Shown: in pieces, positions 36,798 to 46,393 of the stretch
Layout of the letters: every line of letters starts with the position of its first letter
How positions within the stretch are numbered: position 1 is the first letter of the stretch
Assembly: GCF_018449655.1 (NCBI RefSeq)
Contig: NZ_JAAVUX010000005.1
Coordinates: 124,001-188,000 of the forward strand
Reading direction: 5' to 3'
Length of the DNA: 64,000 nt
Source: Pseudomonas sp. dw_358
GTDB lineage: Bacteria; Pseudomonadota; Gammaproteobacteria; Pseudomonadales; Pseudomonadaceae
Notes under the pieces: model-generated
What the model was told of the DNA's origin: nothing
Seen by the model: only the letters and a program-made list of their open reading frames with translations
Databases searched by the model: none
Made by a program: the position numbers and the translations under genes

Positions 36798-38905
36798 GCG
36801 AAGACGCCGAACGCTGGAAAGAGAAATACCTTAAAAGCCTTGAGCAGCAGGAAAAACTGGAGCGTCGCTGGAATGCTCGGGTCGACTTGTTGCGTCGTGG
36901 TCTGGTGCGCAGCACCCTGGCCGCCGAGGGCAACGACAGCGCGGTCGACCAGTGCATGAAGGAAATGCGCGAAGTGGTGCGCACGGACGAAATGGACGCC
37001 AAGCTCATGACCCTGCTGCCGCGCCTGGAAAAGGCGGTACTGGACTCCGAGCAGCGCCGCGAGACTCGGGTCAGCCAGATCGGCACCGCCCTCAATGCGC
37101 TAGTGGTTCAGCTGCAAGGTTTGCCGCTGCCACGTGAGGTGCGTGGGCCCTTGAAGAAGTTTGCCAAGCACGTCGAAGAGCGCTCCGCCCAAGTGCGCGA
37201 AATCCCCCTGTTGCTGACCGAGTTGAGTGCTCTGCAGAGCAAGGCGCTGAGCGTGGCCGAAAAGCCGCAGCAGGGCGCCCGTCCGGGCTTGCTGCAGCGT
37301 CTGTTCGGCACCTCGGACGAGCCTGTTGCAGGTCAGTCGGGACAGGGCGAAGTCGGCCAGCCGACGCCTTTGGCAGCCGATTCGGCAGGGCGTTACGACA
37401 GCCCGGAAGATGAGGCCGAGGCCGAGCCAGCTGTGCCGGCAGCTGCCGATAAAACGGTCGAACCGGCCGGCCCGGTCGTCGACGAGGCCCCAGTGGTCAA
37501 GGAGGTTGTTCACGCCCCCGTCGAAGCCGATGTCCCGGTGCGGGAAGCGGCGACGCCAGCACAGACTGACGTAGAAGTTGCCAGCCCGGCCGGCCCGGCA
37601 GGACCTCTGGAGACCGCCAAGGCGCCAGACTCCGGGCCAGCCCCCGCTGCCGTCGAGCCCGAGCCTGTCGCCGAGGCGGATGCCGAACTCTCGCCCGCCG
37701 TCACCGTAATCGCCCCCGTCCTGCGGCCCGGCTCACCGGCCAGGGTTTTCCTCGACAGCCTCCCGCTGCCTGCTGTCATGGCAGAAGCTATCGCCGCCAT
37801 CGACCCCGAAGAGCCCGAGCAGGACGTGCTCTATGCCCTGCCCGAATCCCCGGAGCCGTCCTACAGTTCGGTGGCCAGCCACATCGAAGAAACGTTGCTG
37901 GGGCTTCTGGACAACCTCAGTCTGCCGGAGCGCCATCAGCCCCAGGCCGACTCCATGCGTCTGCGTCTCGAACATGGGCTGAATTGGTACGAATTATTGC
38001 CGATCCTTGATGATCTGGCGGTATTGACCCTGGCGATCAACGACAGCGGCCAGCATGAGTTCGAAACGTACCTGCAACAACTCAACGAACGGCTGGATTC
38101 CTTCCAGGGTAACCTTCAGGCGGCCAGTGAGGGGCATGCCGACAATCGCAGCGCGGCCCGTGAACTCGACACCCAATTGCGCGAACAGGTGGGCGGGCTG
38201 CAAAGCAGTATGGAAGGTGCCACTGACGTCGACAGCCTGAAGAAGGTGCTGGAAAACCGCCTCGAAGACCTGCTCGGCACCATGGACAAGCACCAGCAGC
38301 AACGTGACCAGCGCGAGCAGGAAATCGCGGCCCAGCTCCATGGCCTTTCCGAGCGTGTCATCAGCATGGAGCGCGAAGCCCAGGATTACCGCGAACATCT
38401 CGAAGAGCAGCGCCAGAAGGCGCTCATCGACCCACTGACCGGCCTGCCCAACCGAGCGGCCTGGTCTGAGCGTCTCGAAGCTGAAATAGCCAGCCAGGAG
38501 GCCCACGACAAAGGCCTGTTGGTCGGCATCCTCGACCTGGACCATTTCAAGACCATCAACGACAGCTATGGTCACCTGGCCGGCGACAAAGTCTTGAAGA
38601 TCATCGCCACCCAGCTGCGCAAGCGGCTACGTCCTGAAGACTTTATCGCCCGGTTCGGCGGCGAAGAATTCGTCTTGCTGATGCCGGCCACCCAATTGGC
38701 GGAAGGTGCAGCGTGGCTGGAGGGGCTGAGGGCGACCGTGGCGGCCTGTCCGTTTCACTTCAAGGGCCAGCGGGTCAGCATCACCGCGTCCATGGGCGTC
38801 ACGGCGTTCAAGGTCGGCGAGAACAGCGACATGGTGCTCAAGCGCGCTGACCAGGCGCTCTATCGCGCCAAGGACAACGGGCGCAACCGGATCGAGGCGG
38901 GCTGA
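36794..38905 (+). CDS. Diguanylate cyclase (GGDEF)
   Basis: Protein of 703 aa without clear membrane helices. The N-terminal 160 residues are a charged helical region (ERWKEKYLKSLEQQEKLERRW). An Ala/Pro/Glu-rich linker (about 170-320) is of low complexity. A second coiled-coil part (380-540) precedes the GGDEF domain (about 545-700), with intact active site RFGGEEFVLL and the signature DPLTGLPNRAAW. It makes cyclic di-GMP. The order matches P. aeruginosa PA5487 (DgcH). The linker is the most variable part. Confidence 0.92.
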   Translation: MSEDAERWKEKYLKSLEQQEKLERRWNARVDLLRRGLVRSTLAAEGNDSAVDQCMKEMREVVRTDEMDAKLMTLLPRLEKAVLDSEQRRETRVSQIGTALNALVVQLQGLPLPREVRGPLKKFAKHVEERSAQVREIPLLLTELSALQSKALSVAEKPQQGARPGLLQRLFGTSDEPVAGQSGQGEVGQPTPLAADSAGRYDSPEDEAEAEPAVPAAADKTVEPAGPVVDEAPVVKEVVHAPVEADVPVREAATPAQTDVEVASPAGPAGPLETAKAPDSGPAPAAVEPEPVAEADAELSPAVTVIAPVLRPGSPARVFLDSLPLPAVMAEAIAAIDPEEPEQDVLYALPESPEPSYSSVASHIEETLLGLLDNLSLPERHQPQADSMRLRLEHGLNWYELLPILDDLAVLTLAINDSGQHEFETYLQQLNERLDSFQGNLQAASEGHADNRSAARELDTQLREQVGGLQSSMEGATDVDSLKKVLENRLEDLLGTMDKHQQQRDQREQEIAAQLHGLSERVISMEREAQDYREHLEEQRQKALIDPLTGLPNRAAWSERLEAEIASQEAHDKGLLVGILDLDHFKTINDSYGHLAGDKVLKIIATQLRKRLRPEDFIARFGGEEFVLLMPATQLAEGAAWLEGLRATVAACPFHFKGQRVSITASMGVTAFKVGENSDMVLKRADQALYRAKDNGRNRIEAG

Positions 38906-38975
38906 GGCCCGCGCTCCACACGCCTATCTGCGTTATGATATTGCATTACAGTCTACCTGCCGCGTTGCCCCCTTT

Positions 38976-39755
38976 ATGAGACTTATCGCTTCCCTGCTGT
39001 TTGCTGCCCTTCTGGCGGGCTGTTCCACGGGCCTTCAGATCAACCACGATCACCCTTCGGTTAACTACGACAGCCGCGCCCAATACATCATTCTGCACTA
39101 CACCTCGGCGCCGCAGGCTCGGTCCCTTGCGTTGCTGACCCACGGCGAGGTCAGTGCCCATTACCTGATCGGCGATGATGCACCGGCCACCGTGTTCCAG
39201 TTGGTCGATGAGAACCAGCGTGCCTGGCATGCCGGCGAAAGCGAGTGGCAAGGCCGCACCTGGCTCAACTCGGACTCCATCGGCATCGAGATCGTCAACC
39301 CTGGTTACCTTGATACCCCGACCGGGCGTGTGTGGTACCCCTACAGCGAAGCGCAGATCGAGCATGTCATCGCCCTGGTACGGGACATCGCTGCGCGTCA
39401 TCGCATTCCGGCCCGCAACATCATTGGTCACAGTGACATTGCCCCGCTGCGCAAGCAGGATCCCGGCCCTCTATTTCCGTGGAAGCGTCTTGCGGATGCA
39501 GGCCTGGGCATCTGGCCTTCGCCCGCTGCGGTGGCCCAGCAAAAAGCCCGCTTCGATGTCAACCTGCCGAATATCGCCTGGTTTCAGCATCAGTTGGCTC
39601 GCGTCGGCTATGCAGTACCACAGAGCGGCGTGCTGGATATCACCACCATCCATGTGCTCGCTGCCTTTCAGATGCACTTCCGGCCCCAGCGTTATGATGG
39701 TCAGCCCGACGCGCAAAGCGCCGCAATCCTGCAAGTCCTCGCCAATATGCCCTGA
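38976..39755 (+). CDS. ampDh2: N-acetylmuramoyl-L-alanine amidase, lipoprotein (AmpDh2-like)
   Basis: Zinc amidase of 259 aa that cuts the stem peptide from muramic acid in peptidoglycan. The lipobox is LLAGC (Cys16), placing it in the periplasm on a lipid anchor. Amidase_2 zinc ligands are in IILHYTSAPQA, and in IGHSDIAPLRKQDPGP. The C-terminal 65 residues are a peptidoglycan-binding type 1 domain. AmpDh2 of P. aeruginosa has the same layout and place. Confidence 0.9.
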   Translation: MRLIASLLFAALLAGCSTGLQINHDHPSVNYDSRAQYIILHYTSAPQARSLALLTHGEVSAHYLIGDDAPATVFQLVDENQRAWHAGESEWQGRTWLNSDSIGIEIVNPGYLDTPTGRVWYPYSEAQIEHVIALVRDIAARHRIPARNIIGHSDIAPLRKQDPGPLFPWKRLADAGLGIWPSPAAVAQQKARFDVNLPNIAWFQHQLARVGYAVPQSGVLDITTIHVLAAFQMHFRPQRYDGQPDAQSAAILQVLANMP

Positions 39756-39838
39756 CCTGCGGGCGTAAACTTTGGGCAAAATATTTCACCGTTGCTATAC
39801 CTTGGATACAAATAGGTAGTTCGGACAAGGCAGGGTCG

Positions 39839-41458
39839 ATGACTTGCACACTGTTGCAGTTTCGCCGTTTGGCGCATCGCCCTTGGGTACTGGCTCTGCT
39901 CGCAGCGTTGCTCAGTGCTGCGCTGCTGACGGCAGCCAGTGTCGCATTGATCATTCACCAGAATCGGGCAGCCGAAAGCGCGCAGATGAACGCCAGTGGC
40001 GAGCGTTTCCTGCTGCGCCTGGAGCAGGTTTTCGGCCAGTTGCGCCTAGGCATGCGCGAGTTGGAGTCGCAGCCCATTCGCGATTGCAGCGCGGCAATGC
40101 TGGCCTTGCTGCAACGCGTGGGTGTCGACCATCGATTTATCTTCGAGACCTCGTTCAACGATGGTGTCCAGGGTTGCTCCAATCGTCCCGGGCATCCCCT
40201 GCCCGACTTCAAACGCCCGCCAGATCTGAGCGGCACCACTTACGGCTATTGGCTGAACACCTCCAGCGAACCCGATGACAACCTCGCGGCGCTTTTGATG
40301 GGGCGTGGCCCGTTCCGGGTCTCGACGTCCCGCGGGCATCTGGCCGACGTCGCCGATCTGCCCAAGGGGGCCAGCTTGCTGGTGATCGTCGACAATGGCC
40401 GTCGGGCGGTGCCCGTGCTCGGCCCGGCCCAGCCTTGGCCACCCACGCCCGACTGGCCGGTCGCGCCCGGCAACGCGCTGACTACCCAGGGCGACCGGTT
40501 GATTTATCGCATGGACACCCACGTCCCTGATTATCAACTGGTGATGATCACCCCACGACCCGCCCCATTCCTGAAGAACGACACCACGCTGTGGTTGTTG
40601 TTGCCCATCAGCCTGGTGCTGGCGCTGATGATCGGCTGGATGACCTTGATGCAGGTGCGTCGCCGGCGTTCTCTCGAGGGCGAACTACAGGGCGCTCTGC
40701 GGCGCAACGAGCTGCTGGTCCTTTACCAGCCCATCATCAACTTGCACAGCCGGGTCTGCGTGGGGGCAGAAGCACTGGTGCGCTGGCGGCGCTCGGATGG
40801 CAGCCTGACCAGCCCCGATCTGTTCATCCCACTGGCCGAAAGCAGCGGACAGATTGAACAAATCACCGATTTTGTTCTGGCGCGGCTGCTGGATCAATTG
40901 GGACCTTTGTTGCGGGCCAATCCGAAGCTCTATGTGTCGGTGAACCTGGCTGCCTGCGACGTGACCCGGCCACGGATCGGCGCGGTGGTGGCGCGCCTGC
41001 TGCTGCAGCACCGCGTGGCCGCCAGCCAGATTGCTTTCGAAGTCACCGAGCGCGGGCTGGTGGACGTCGCTGTGGCGCGGGAAACCCTGCAAGCCTTGCG
41101 CAAGGTGGGCCACCGCATCCTGATCGACGATTTCGGCACGGGCTACTCAAGCCTCGCCTACTTGCAGACCTTGCCGGTGGATTGCCTGAAGATCGACAAA
41201 GCGTTCATCGATGCGCTGGGCCATGATGCCGCCAGCAGTGGCGTCGCCCCGCATATCATTCGCATGGCTCACGCGCTGCACTTGCGGGTAATCGCCGAGG
41301 GGGTGGAACTGGAAACCCAGGCTGACCTGTTGACCAGCGAAGGCGTGGCGTTTGGCCAAGGCTGGTTGTTTGCCCGGGCGGTGGATGCCCTGCATTTCAG
41401 CGAGATGGTCACAGGCGGCCGGCGGATCATGGCCCGCCGCGGCGCCGATCAGCCGTGA
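39839..41458 (+). CDS. CSS-motif EAL phosphodiesterase
   Basis: Membrane protein of 539 aa. A helix at about 17-40, a periplasmic domain with Cys83-Ser84 (the CSS-motif position) and Cys113, a second helix near 250, then a cytoplasmic EAL domain (about 285-530). The catalytic motif is GAEALVRW, with DDFGTGYSS and VKIDK-like (CLKIDKAF) present, so it should degrade cyclic di-GMP. In E. coli, CSS proteins such as PdeC are controlled by periplasmic disulfides; dsbA is nearby. Confidence 0.9.
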   Translation: MTCTLLQFRRLAHRPWVLALLAALLSAALLTAASVALIIHQNRAAESAQMNASGERFLLRLEQVFGQLRLGMRELESQPIRDCSAAMLALLQRVGVDHRFIFETSFNDGVQGCSNRPGHPLPDFKRPPDLSGTTYGYWLNTSSEPDDNLAALLMGRGPFRVSTSRGHLADVADLPKGASLLVIVDNGRRAVPVLGPAQPWPPTPDWPVAPGNALTTQGDRLIYRMDTHVPDYQLVMITPRPAPFLKNDTTLWLLLPISLVLALMIGWMTLMQVRRRRSLEGELQGALRRNELLVLYQPIINLHSRVCVGAEALVRWRRSDGSLTSPDLFIPLAESSGQIEQITDFVLARLLDQLGPLLRANPKLYVSVNLAACDVTRPRIGAVVARLLLQHRVAASQIAFEVTERGLVDVAVARETLQALRKVGHRILIDDFGTGYSSLAYLQTLPVDCLKIDKAFIDALGHDAASSGVAPHIIRMAHALHLRVIAEGVELETQADLLTSEGVAFGQGWLFARAVDALHFSEMVTGGRRIMARRGADQP

Positions 41459-41462
41459 GGGC

Positions 41463-43250
41463 TCAGACCGGCAACGTCATGTAGAACTGCGTCCCCTGCC
41501 CCGGCCGCGAGTACACGCCCATGCGCCCGCCGTGTAATTGCACGATCTCTTTGCACAGCGCCAGGCCCAGGCCCGCACCGCCCTTTTTGCGCCCGACCTG
41601 GACAAAGGGCTCGAAGATCCGTCCCTGCTGTCCGTAGGCGATTCCTTCGCCATTGTCTTCGACGCTGATGATCAGTCGGTCGGCATGGCGCCGTGCCTGC
41701 AAGCGGATATGTCCGCCTGCCGGGGTGTGACGCATGGCGTTGTCGAGGAGGTTGTCCAGCACTCTGTCCAACTGAGTCGGGTCGGCGTGCAAACGTGGCA
41801 ATTGCTCTTGCAAGTCCAAGGACATCTCGATTTCTCGGGCCTGCGCCTGTTCGGCGAAGCGTGACGCGGCGCGGGCCAGCAGATCGTCCGGAGTGCAGTG
41901 GCTGAGGGTCAGTTTCTGCAGGCCGTTCTGGTAGCGGGAAAAATTCAGCAAGTCGTTGATCAGCTGCATCAGCCGCTGCATCTCTTCGTTGACCGTACTC
42001 AACAGGTCTGCTTCTCGGGATTGCGGGTCGAAATGCACCCGTTCCTGGAACAGCCCGAACGCCATGTGCATGCCAGTGACGGGAGTTCGCAACTCATGGG
42101 ATGCGCGCAGGACAAACTCACTGCGCACGCGCTCGAAAGCACGCTGCTCGGTGACGTCATGCAACACCATCACCGCGCCGAGGATGTGCCCCTCTGTGTG
42201 GCTCACCGGCGTCAGGCTATAAGACAGCAGCCGTGCTTCGCCCTCGATGTCGAAACTCAAGTCTTCCAGCGCCCGATCCAGACTGCCCCCTCGCAGGATC
42301 AGGCTCAGCTGCTCATCCAGTTCGGGCTGCTGAAGGGCTTCGCCCAAGCCAATACCCAAGCGATCGTCTTCCCACCCCAGCTGACGTTGTGCAACGGGGT
42401 TAAGGTGTTCCAGGCGGCCTTGGCGGTCGATCATCAGCAGGCCGTCATCGATGCTGTCGAGGACCGCCTGCAAGCGCTGCTGGCCCGCCAGCAATTCATC
42501 TACGTTGGTGGCTTGGTGGCGTTGCAACGCCTGGGCCATGGTGCCGAAGCGGGCAGACAGCTGATTGAGCTCGGCAGCTGGCGATTCCGGCAGGCTCACC
42601 GCGAACTCACCGCGGATGATGCTATCGGCGGCCTTGGCCAGGGCTTCGATGGGCTCGCCAAAGCGCCGGGCAATGCCATGGGCCGTGACAAAGCCGATGA
42701 ACAGCACCGCCAGCCCCACCAGGCCCAACAGACTGGACACCGTGACCGCATGTTCGTGGGCATGCTCTTCGCTGGCGGTGATGCTGTCCAGGGCTTGCTT
42801 GTAGGCCTCCAGCAGGCCGTTGCGCAGGGTGTTGAAAGCGTCGCTCAACGCGTCGTTATCGCTCAGGGTCAGGTGCTGGGGCAGCGTCTGCCGGTACACC
42901 TTGAGGTAGTTCTGGTAATCGCTGTTGGTGTGCTCGAAGCCGTAGTGCGCCTGATGACTCTGTTCATGGCGTATGCCTTGATCAACCAGAGCCTCGAACG
43001 CGGTCTGCGCCGCCTGCATTTGCTGCTGATCGGTATTGGCATCCAGCAGCATCACCAGCTGATTGCCAAGGTTCTGGCGTAATTTGAGGCCGATGTCCAG
43101 GGTGGTGAAATTGTCCCGGACTAATGCTTCCTGAGTCCCGGCCATCTGCATAACGCTGACCAGGCCCAGCAACAAGCCGAGCAACGCCACGGTTATCAGC
43201 GCCGAGATACTCAGGAACAACCTTGTTCGCAGCTTCATGGGCAGGTTCAC
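41463..43250 (-). CDS. kinB: Alginate-related sensor histidine kinase KinB
   Basis: Sensor kinase of 595 aa. Helix 1 at about 12-35, a periplasmic helical domain, helix 2 near 165-190, HAMP, PAS (near 260-370), HisKA with the phospho-His in RASHELRTPVTG (near 385) and an HATPase domain (DNLLDNAMRHTP, GGAGLGLALCKEIV). In P. aeruginosa it partners AlgB. A GTG start overlaps the algB stop (GTGA). Confidence 0.93.
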   Translation of the reverse strand: MNLPMKLRTRLFLSISALITVALLGLLLGLVSVMQMAGTQEALVRDNFTTLDIGLKLRQNLGNQLVMLLDANTDQQQMQAAQTAFEALVDQGIRHEQSHQAHYGFEHTNSDYQNYLKVYRQTLPQHLTLSDNDALSDAFNTLRNGLLEAYKQALDSITASEEHAHEHAVTVSSLLGLVGLAVLFIGFVTAHGIARRFGEPIEALAKAADSIIRGEFAVSLPESPAAELNQLSARFGTMAQALQRHQATNVDELLAGQQRLQAVLDSIDDGLLMIDRQGRLEHLNPVAQRQLGWEDDRLGIGLGEALQQPELDEQLSLILRGGSLDRALEDLSFDIEGEARLLSYSLTPVSHTEGHILGAVMVLHDVTEQRAFERVRSEFVLRASHELRTPVTGMHMAFGLFQERVHFDPQSREADLLSTVNEEMQRLMQLINDLLNFSRYQNGLQKLTLSHCTPDDLLARAASRFAEQAQAREIEMSLDLQEQLPRLHADPTQLDRVLDNLLDNAMRHTPAGGHIRLQARRHADRLIISVEDNGEGIAYGQQGRIFEPFVQVGRKKGGAGLGLALCKEIVQLHGGRMGVYSRPGQGTQFYMTLPV

Positions 43251-44593
43251 AGGTTGTACTGTTTGCGCTTGCGATACAGCGTCGAGGCGTCGATACCCAA
43301 GGTCTTGGCCGCCTGGTCGAGGGTCTCGCTAGTGGCCAGCACGGCGCCGATGTGGGCCTTTTCCAGTTCGTCGAGGCTCAGTGCCGCGCCAATACGCGGT
43401 GCATTGTTGATCGGTTGTTCGGCCATGCCCAAGTGGCTGACTTCGACCCTTTCCTGGGCGCAGATGATGCTGGCGCGCTCGACCACGTTACGCAGCTCGC
43501 GAATGTTCCCCGGCCAGCGATAATTGAGCAGCGCGGCGCGGGCCTCTTCGCTGAAGCCTCGGGCCGGGCGAGCATATTCCTTGACGAAGCGAGCCAGGAA
43601 GCGATCAGCCAGGGTCATGATGTCCTCACTGCGCTCGCGCAGCGGTGGCAAGTGCAGGGTGATCACGTTGAGGCGGTACAGCAGGTCTTCGCGAAAGCGC
43701 CCATCGCGCACCATGTCCTCGAGGTTAAGGTTGGTGGCCGCGAGGATGCGCACATCGGCCCGGCGGGTGACAGGGTCACCCACACGCTCGTACTCCTTGT
43801 CCTGAATGAACCGCAACAACTTGGGTTGCAAGGTCAAGGGGAAGTCGCCGATCTCGTCGAGAAACAGCGTGCCGCCATCGGCCTGGTTGACGCGTCCGAG
43901 GGTGCTTTCGCTGGCACCGGTGAAAGCGCCACGGCTGTGACCGAACAGCTCGCTTTCCATCAGCTCGGCGGTGAGCGACGGGCAATTGATGGTGACGCAG
44001 GCTTTCTTCGCACGCTTGCTCCAGCCATGGATGGCACGGGCCAGCTCGCCCTTGCCCGTGCCGGACTCACCGAGAATGAGGATGTTGGCATCGGTGGTCG
44101 CTACCTGGCGGGCGGTTTCCAGCACCACCATCATAGCCGGGCTGTGGGAATCGAGACCGTCCTTGGGTTTGCGCACTTCGCCTTCAAGCGCCTCCAGGCG
44201 GGCCGACAGTTGCCGCACTTCCAGTTGCTTGGCGGTGGCCAGGCGCAATTGGTCGGGGCTGCAGGGCTTGACCAGGTAATCGGCGGCACCAGCCTGAATG
44301 GCGTCCACGGCGGTGTCGACGGCCGAGTGGGCGGTGACAATCACCACGCGCATCCACGGCGCCTGAATGCGCATTTGCGCCAGCACGTCCAGACCGTTGT
44401 CTTCGCCCAGGCGCAAGTCCAGGAAGCACAGATCGAATACCTGGCGTTGCAGCAGGGCATCGGCCTGGGCCGCGCTGCTGGCGGTGGCTACACTGTAGCC
44501 CTCGTCTTCCAGGCAATAGCGGAAGGTGCGAAGGATGGCGGATTCATCATCCACCAAGAGAATTCGGCCTTGGTGATCCGTGGCAGATTCCAT
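43247..44593 (-). CDS. algB: NtrC-family response regulator AlgB
   Basis: Sigma-54-type activator of 448 aa from MESATDHQ at 44593 (AGGAG upstream). Receiver with phospho-acceptor Asp59 ([10 protein letters not shown]), AAA+ domain with Walker [17 protein letters not shown] loop ([11 protein letters not shown]) intact, and a Fis-type helix-turn-helix at the C-terminus. The intact GAFTGA means it can contact sigma-54, although alginate control in P. aeruginosa was reported independent of RpoN. It is divergent from a BON-protein gene that has a sigma-54 promoter. Confidence 0.95.
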   Translation of the reverse strand: MESATDHQGRILLVDDESAILRTFRYCLEDEGYSVATASSAAQADALLQRQVFDLCFLDLRLGEDNGLDVLAQMRIQAPWMRVVIVTAHSAVDTAVDAIQAGAADYLVKPCSPDQLRLATAKQLEVRQLSARLEALEGEVRKPKDGLDSHSPAMMVVLETARQVATTDANILILGESGTGKGELARAIHGWSKRAKKACVTINCPSLTAELMESELFGHSRGAFTGASESTLGRVNQADGGTLFLDEIGDFPLTLQPKLLRFIQDKEYERVGDPVTRRADVRILAATNLNLEDMVRDGRFREDLLYRLNVITLHLPPLRERSEDIMTLADRFLARFVKEYARPARGFSEEARAALLNYRWPGNIRELRNVVERASIICAQERVEVSHLGMAEQPINNAPRIGAALSLDELEKAHIGAVLATSETLDQAAKTLGIDASTLYRKRKQYNL

Positions 44594-44647
44594 GTTTCCT
44601 GCGCTCCTGAGTGAAATGTCTTGGTTAGTCCCGGAAAAATCGGGCAA

Positions 44648-44688
44648 GTTGCATGGTCGATTCTGATTGATTCGGCGTGTTGCATGGT
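44648..44688. repeat. Direct repeats, candidate AlgB enhancer sites
   Basis: GTTGCATGGT occurs twice, at 44648-44657 and 44679-44688, 31 bp apart (about three helical turns). They lie about 65-105 bp upstream of the sigma-54 promoter at 44751, the usual place for NtrC-type enhancers. Binding by AlgB is inferred. Confidence 0.5.
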
Positions 44689-44750
44689 AACTATCTGTGT
44701 CGGGCATAGCTAAGCCTTTGAATAGCCTTGCTTTCATCTCTGGGTGGCGA

Positions 44751-44766
44751 TTGGCATAGGCTTTGC
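44751..44766 (+). promoter_or_regulatory. Sigma-54 promoter of the BON gene
   Basis: TTGGCATAGGCTTTGC has GG and GC separated by 10 bp and keeps TTGGCA and TTGC. It lies 38 bp before the start at 44805. Confidence 0.82.
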
Positions 44767-44804
44767 GAATTCCTTGGGTTGTTCGTCATTCAAGGAGAGA
44801 CACC

Positions 44805-45653
44805 ATGCCCCACGTGCGCAATCTGGCTTTGGCCACCACCGTCGCCATGCTGCTCGGTTTGACTCCATTGGCCAGCGAAGCGGCCCAGGGCGATATCGGC
44901 AGCCAGCTCGCCGCTGCTCGTCAGGAAGGCTCGATCTGGACGTCCTTTGCCCTCAACAAGCACCTGAGCCCCTTCAAGCTGTCGGTGAAAGTCAACGATG
45001 GCACGGCGGTGCTGGAGGGGCAGGTGGAAAACCAAGTGGATCGCGAACTGGCTGAACAGATCGCTCTCGACACATCTGGTATTAATAAAGTCGACAACCG
45101 CCTCACGCTCGACGGCGCCCTCGCCGAGCAGTCCGGGCAGCGCCAGCCCATCGCGCAGAAGCTCGAAGACGCGACCCTGACCGCCACGGTCAAATCCAAA
45201 TTGCTCTGGAACAGTCTCACTCAGGGCCTGGATATATCGGTTGATACGGTCGGCGGGGTGGTCACCCTCAAGGGTTACGCTCAGACCGCCGACGCCAAGC
45301 AATTGGCGGGGCAACTTGCCCACGACACGGATGGTGTCTACGAGGTCAACAACTTGATCAGCCTCAGCGCCCCCGACTCCAGTACCACCAAGGCCGAGGT
45401 CGACAGTCGCAGGACCGAGGTGGCGATTAGCGACGGCTGGATCAGCAGCAAGGTCAGGGCCAGCCTTTTGTTCGATCGCAACCTTGACGGCCTGGCCATC
45501 GACGTCAGCACCAAGGGCGGCATCGTCAGCCTTGGTGGCGTCGTGGCCAGCCCCGAGGAAAAAAACATGGCAGTCGAACTGGCCCGCAACATCCGAGGCG
45601 TCAGGGGTGTGGATGCCGACTTGCTGAAGGTCGCCAGCCAGACCACCAGTTGA
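44805..45653 (+). CDS. BON-domain periplasmic protein
   Basis: Exported protein of 282 aa from MPHVRN, with AAGGAGAG ahead. Signal peptide about 1-25 (ASEAA). It contains three BON domains (about 40-95, 125-190 and 215-280), each with the pattern VxxGxVTLxGxV. BON proteins such as OsmY bind membranes or phospholipids under osmotic stress. It is divergent from algB and has its own sigma-54 promoter. Confidence 0.88.
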   Translation: MPHVRNLALATTVAMLLGLTPLASEAAQGDIGSQLAAARQEGSIWTSFALNKHLSPFKLSVKVNDGTAVLEGQVENQVDRELAEQIALDTSGINKVDNRLTLDGALAEQSGQRQPIAQKLEDATLTATVKSKLLWNSLTQGLDISVDTVGGVVTLKGYAQTADAKQLAGQLAHDTDGVYEVNNLISLSAPDSSTTKAEVDSRRTEVAISDGWISSKVRASLLFDRNLDGLAIDVSTKGGIVSLGGVVASPEEKNMAVELARNIRGVRGVDADLLKVASQTTS

Positions 45654-45718
45654 TCGTGCAAATAGCCCGAGGCCGCATGGGGTATCGTGCAGGATGCGCG
45701 CCGACATGTCTGGACAAG

Positions 45719-45731
45719 GCATGTAACATGC
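45719..45731. promoter_or_regulatory. Palindrome related to the upstream repeat
   Basis: GCATGTAACATGC is a 13-bp palindrome whose arms share GTNNCATG with the repeat GTTGCATGGT. It lies 32 bp upstream of the second sigma-54 promoter and could be another AlgB site. Speculative. Confidence 0.35.
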
Positions 45732-45763
45732 TGATTTATAAGATATTAAATATTATTTAAAAA

Positions 45764-45780
45764 CTGGCACGAGCGCTGCA
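45764..45780 (+). promoter_or_regulatory. Sigma-54 promoter of the membrane-protein/Ivy unit
   Basis: CTGGCACGAGCGCTGCA: TGGCACG is a perfect -24 element, GG and GC are 10 bp apart, and the -12 is CTGCA, one mismatch. It lies 66 bp before the start at 45847. Confidence 0.82.
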
Positions 45781-45846
45781 ATAAATCTTGTATCGAGGCG
45801 CAGCGACCAGGCGACCATCATCCAACACAGCACTGAGGGTTGCAGA

Positions 45847-46131
45847 ATGAATCGCCAAGGCCTGGTCCATGCGGCACAAGCGGCTGTTACCCCTCAGCAA
45901 GTTCAGCAAGGTCTGTTCCTGATGCTGGCGATGGTCGTCACCTTGCTCATGTGCCAACAGTATTCGCGTTGGGTCGAGGCCCACGCACCCGAGCCGGTGG
46001 CGATTCATTCGATGCATTCCACCCACATCAGCCCGGTACTGGCCAAGGTCGATCAGGCCCCCGCTTTTCAACAAGTGGAACGAGTGGCAGAAGCTGGCGA
46101 TCAACCACAGCAACCGCGCTGGGTTTTCTGA
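45847..46131 (+). CDS. Small membrane protein, unknown
   Basis: Protein of 94 aa that I do not recognise. One hydrophobic helix at about 20-37 (QGLFLMLAMVVTLLMC), then a His- and Pro-containing tail (HAPEPVAIHSMHSTHISP). It is the first gene after a strong sigma-54 promoter and is followed by a DUF1328 gene and an Ivy gene on the same strand. Confidence 0.65.
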   Translation: MNRQGLVHAAQAAVTPQQVQQGLFLMLAMVVTLLMCQQYSRWVEAHAPEPVAIHSMHSTHISPVLAKVDQAPAFQQVERVAEAGDQPQQPRWVF

Positions 46132-46227
46132 CCGGTCAAGGAATTTCAAGGATTTCGCGGTCCGCCTCTATGGGCAGCGATTTGCAGTACTGCAGCACAC
46201 ATTAAATAAACGGTAAGGAGAATCACC

Positions 46228-46392
46228 ATGCTTAGTTGGGCAGTCACATTCCTGATCATCGCCGTCATCGCCGCGGTTCTGGGCTTTGGTGGTATCGCAG
46301 GCACCGCAGCAGGTATCGCGAAGATTCTCTTCATTGTCTTCCTGGTGCTGTTCGTCGTGTCGTTCTTCATGGGCCGTCGTGGTCGACCCTGA
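46228..46392 (+). CDS. DUF1328 small membrane protein
   Basis: Protein of 54 aa, [20 protein letters not shown], with two hydrophobic stretches separated by Gly-rich turns ([15 protein letters not shown]). This is the YtjA/DUF1328 pattern (PF07043). Ribosome site TAAGGAG. Its stop lies 1 bp before the ATG of the Ivy gene, so translation is probably coupled. Members of this family are often stress-induced. Confidence 0.9.
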   Translation: MLSWAVTFLIIAVIAAVLGFGGIAGTAAGIAKILFIVFLVLFVVSFFMGRRGRP

Positions 46393-46393
46393 C

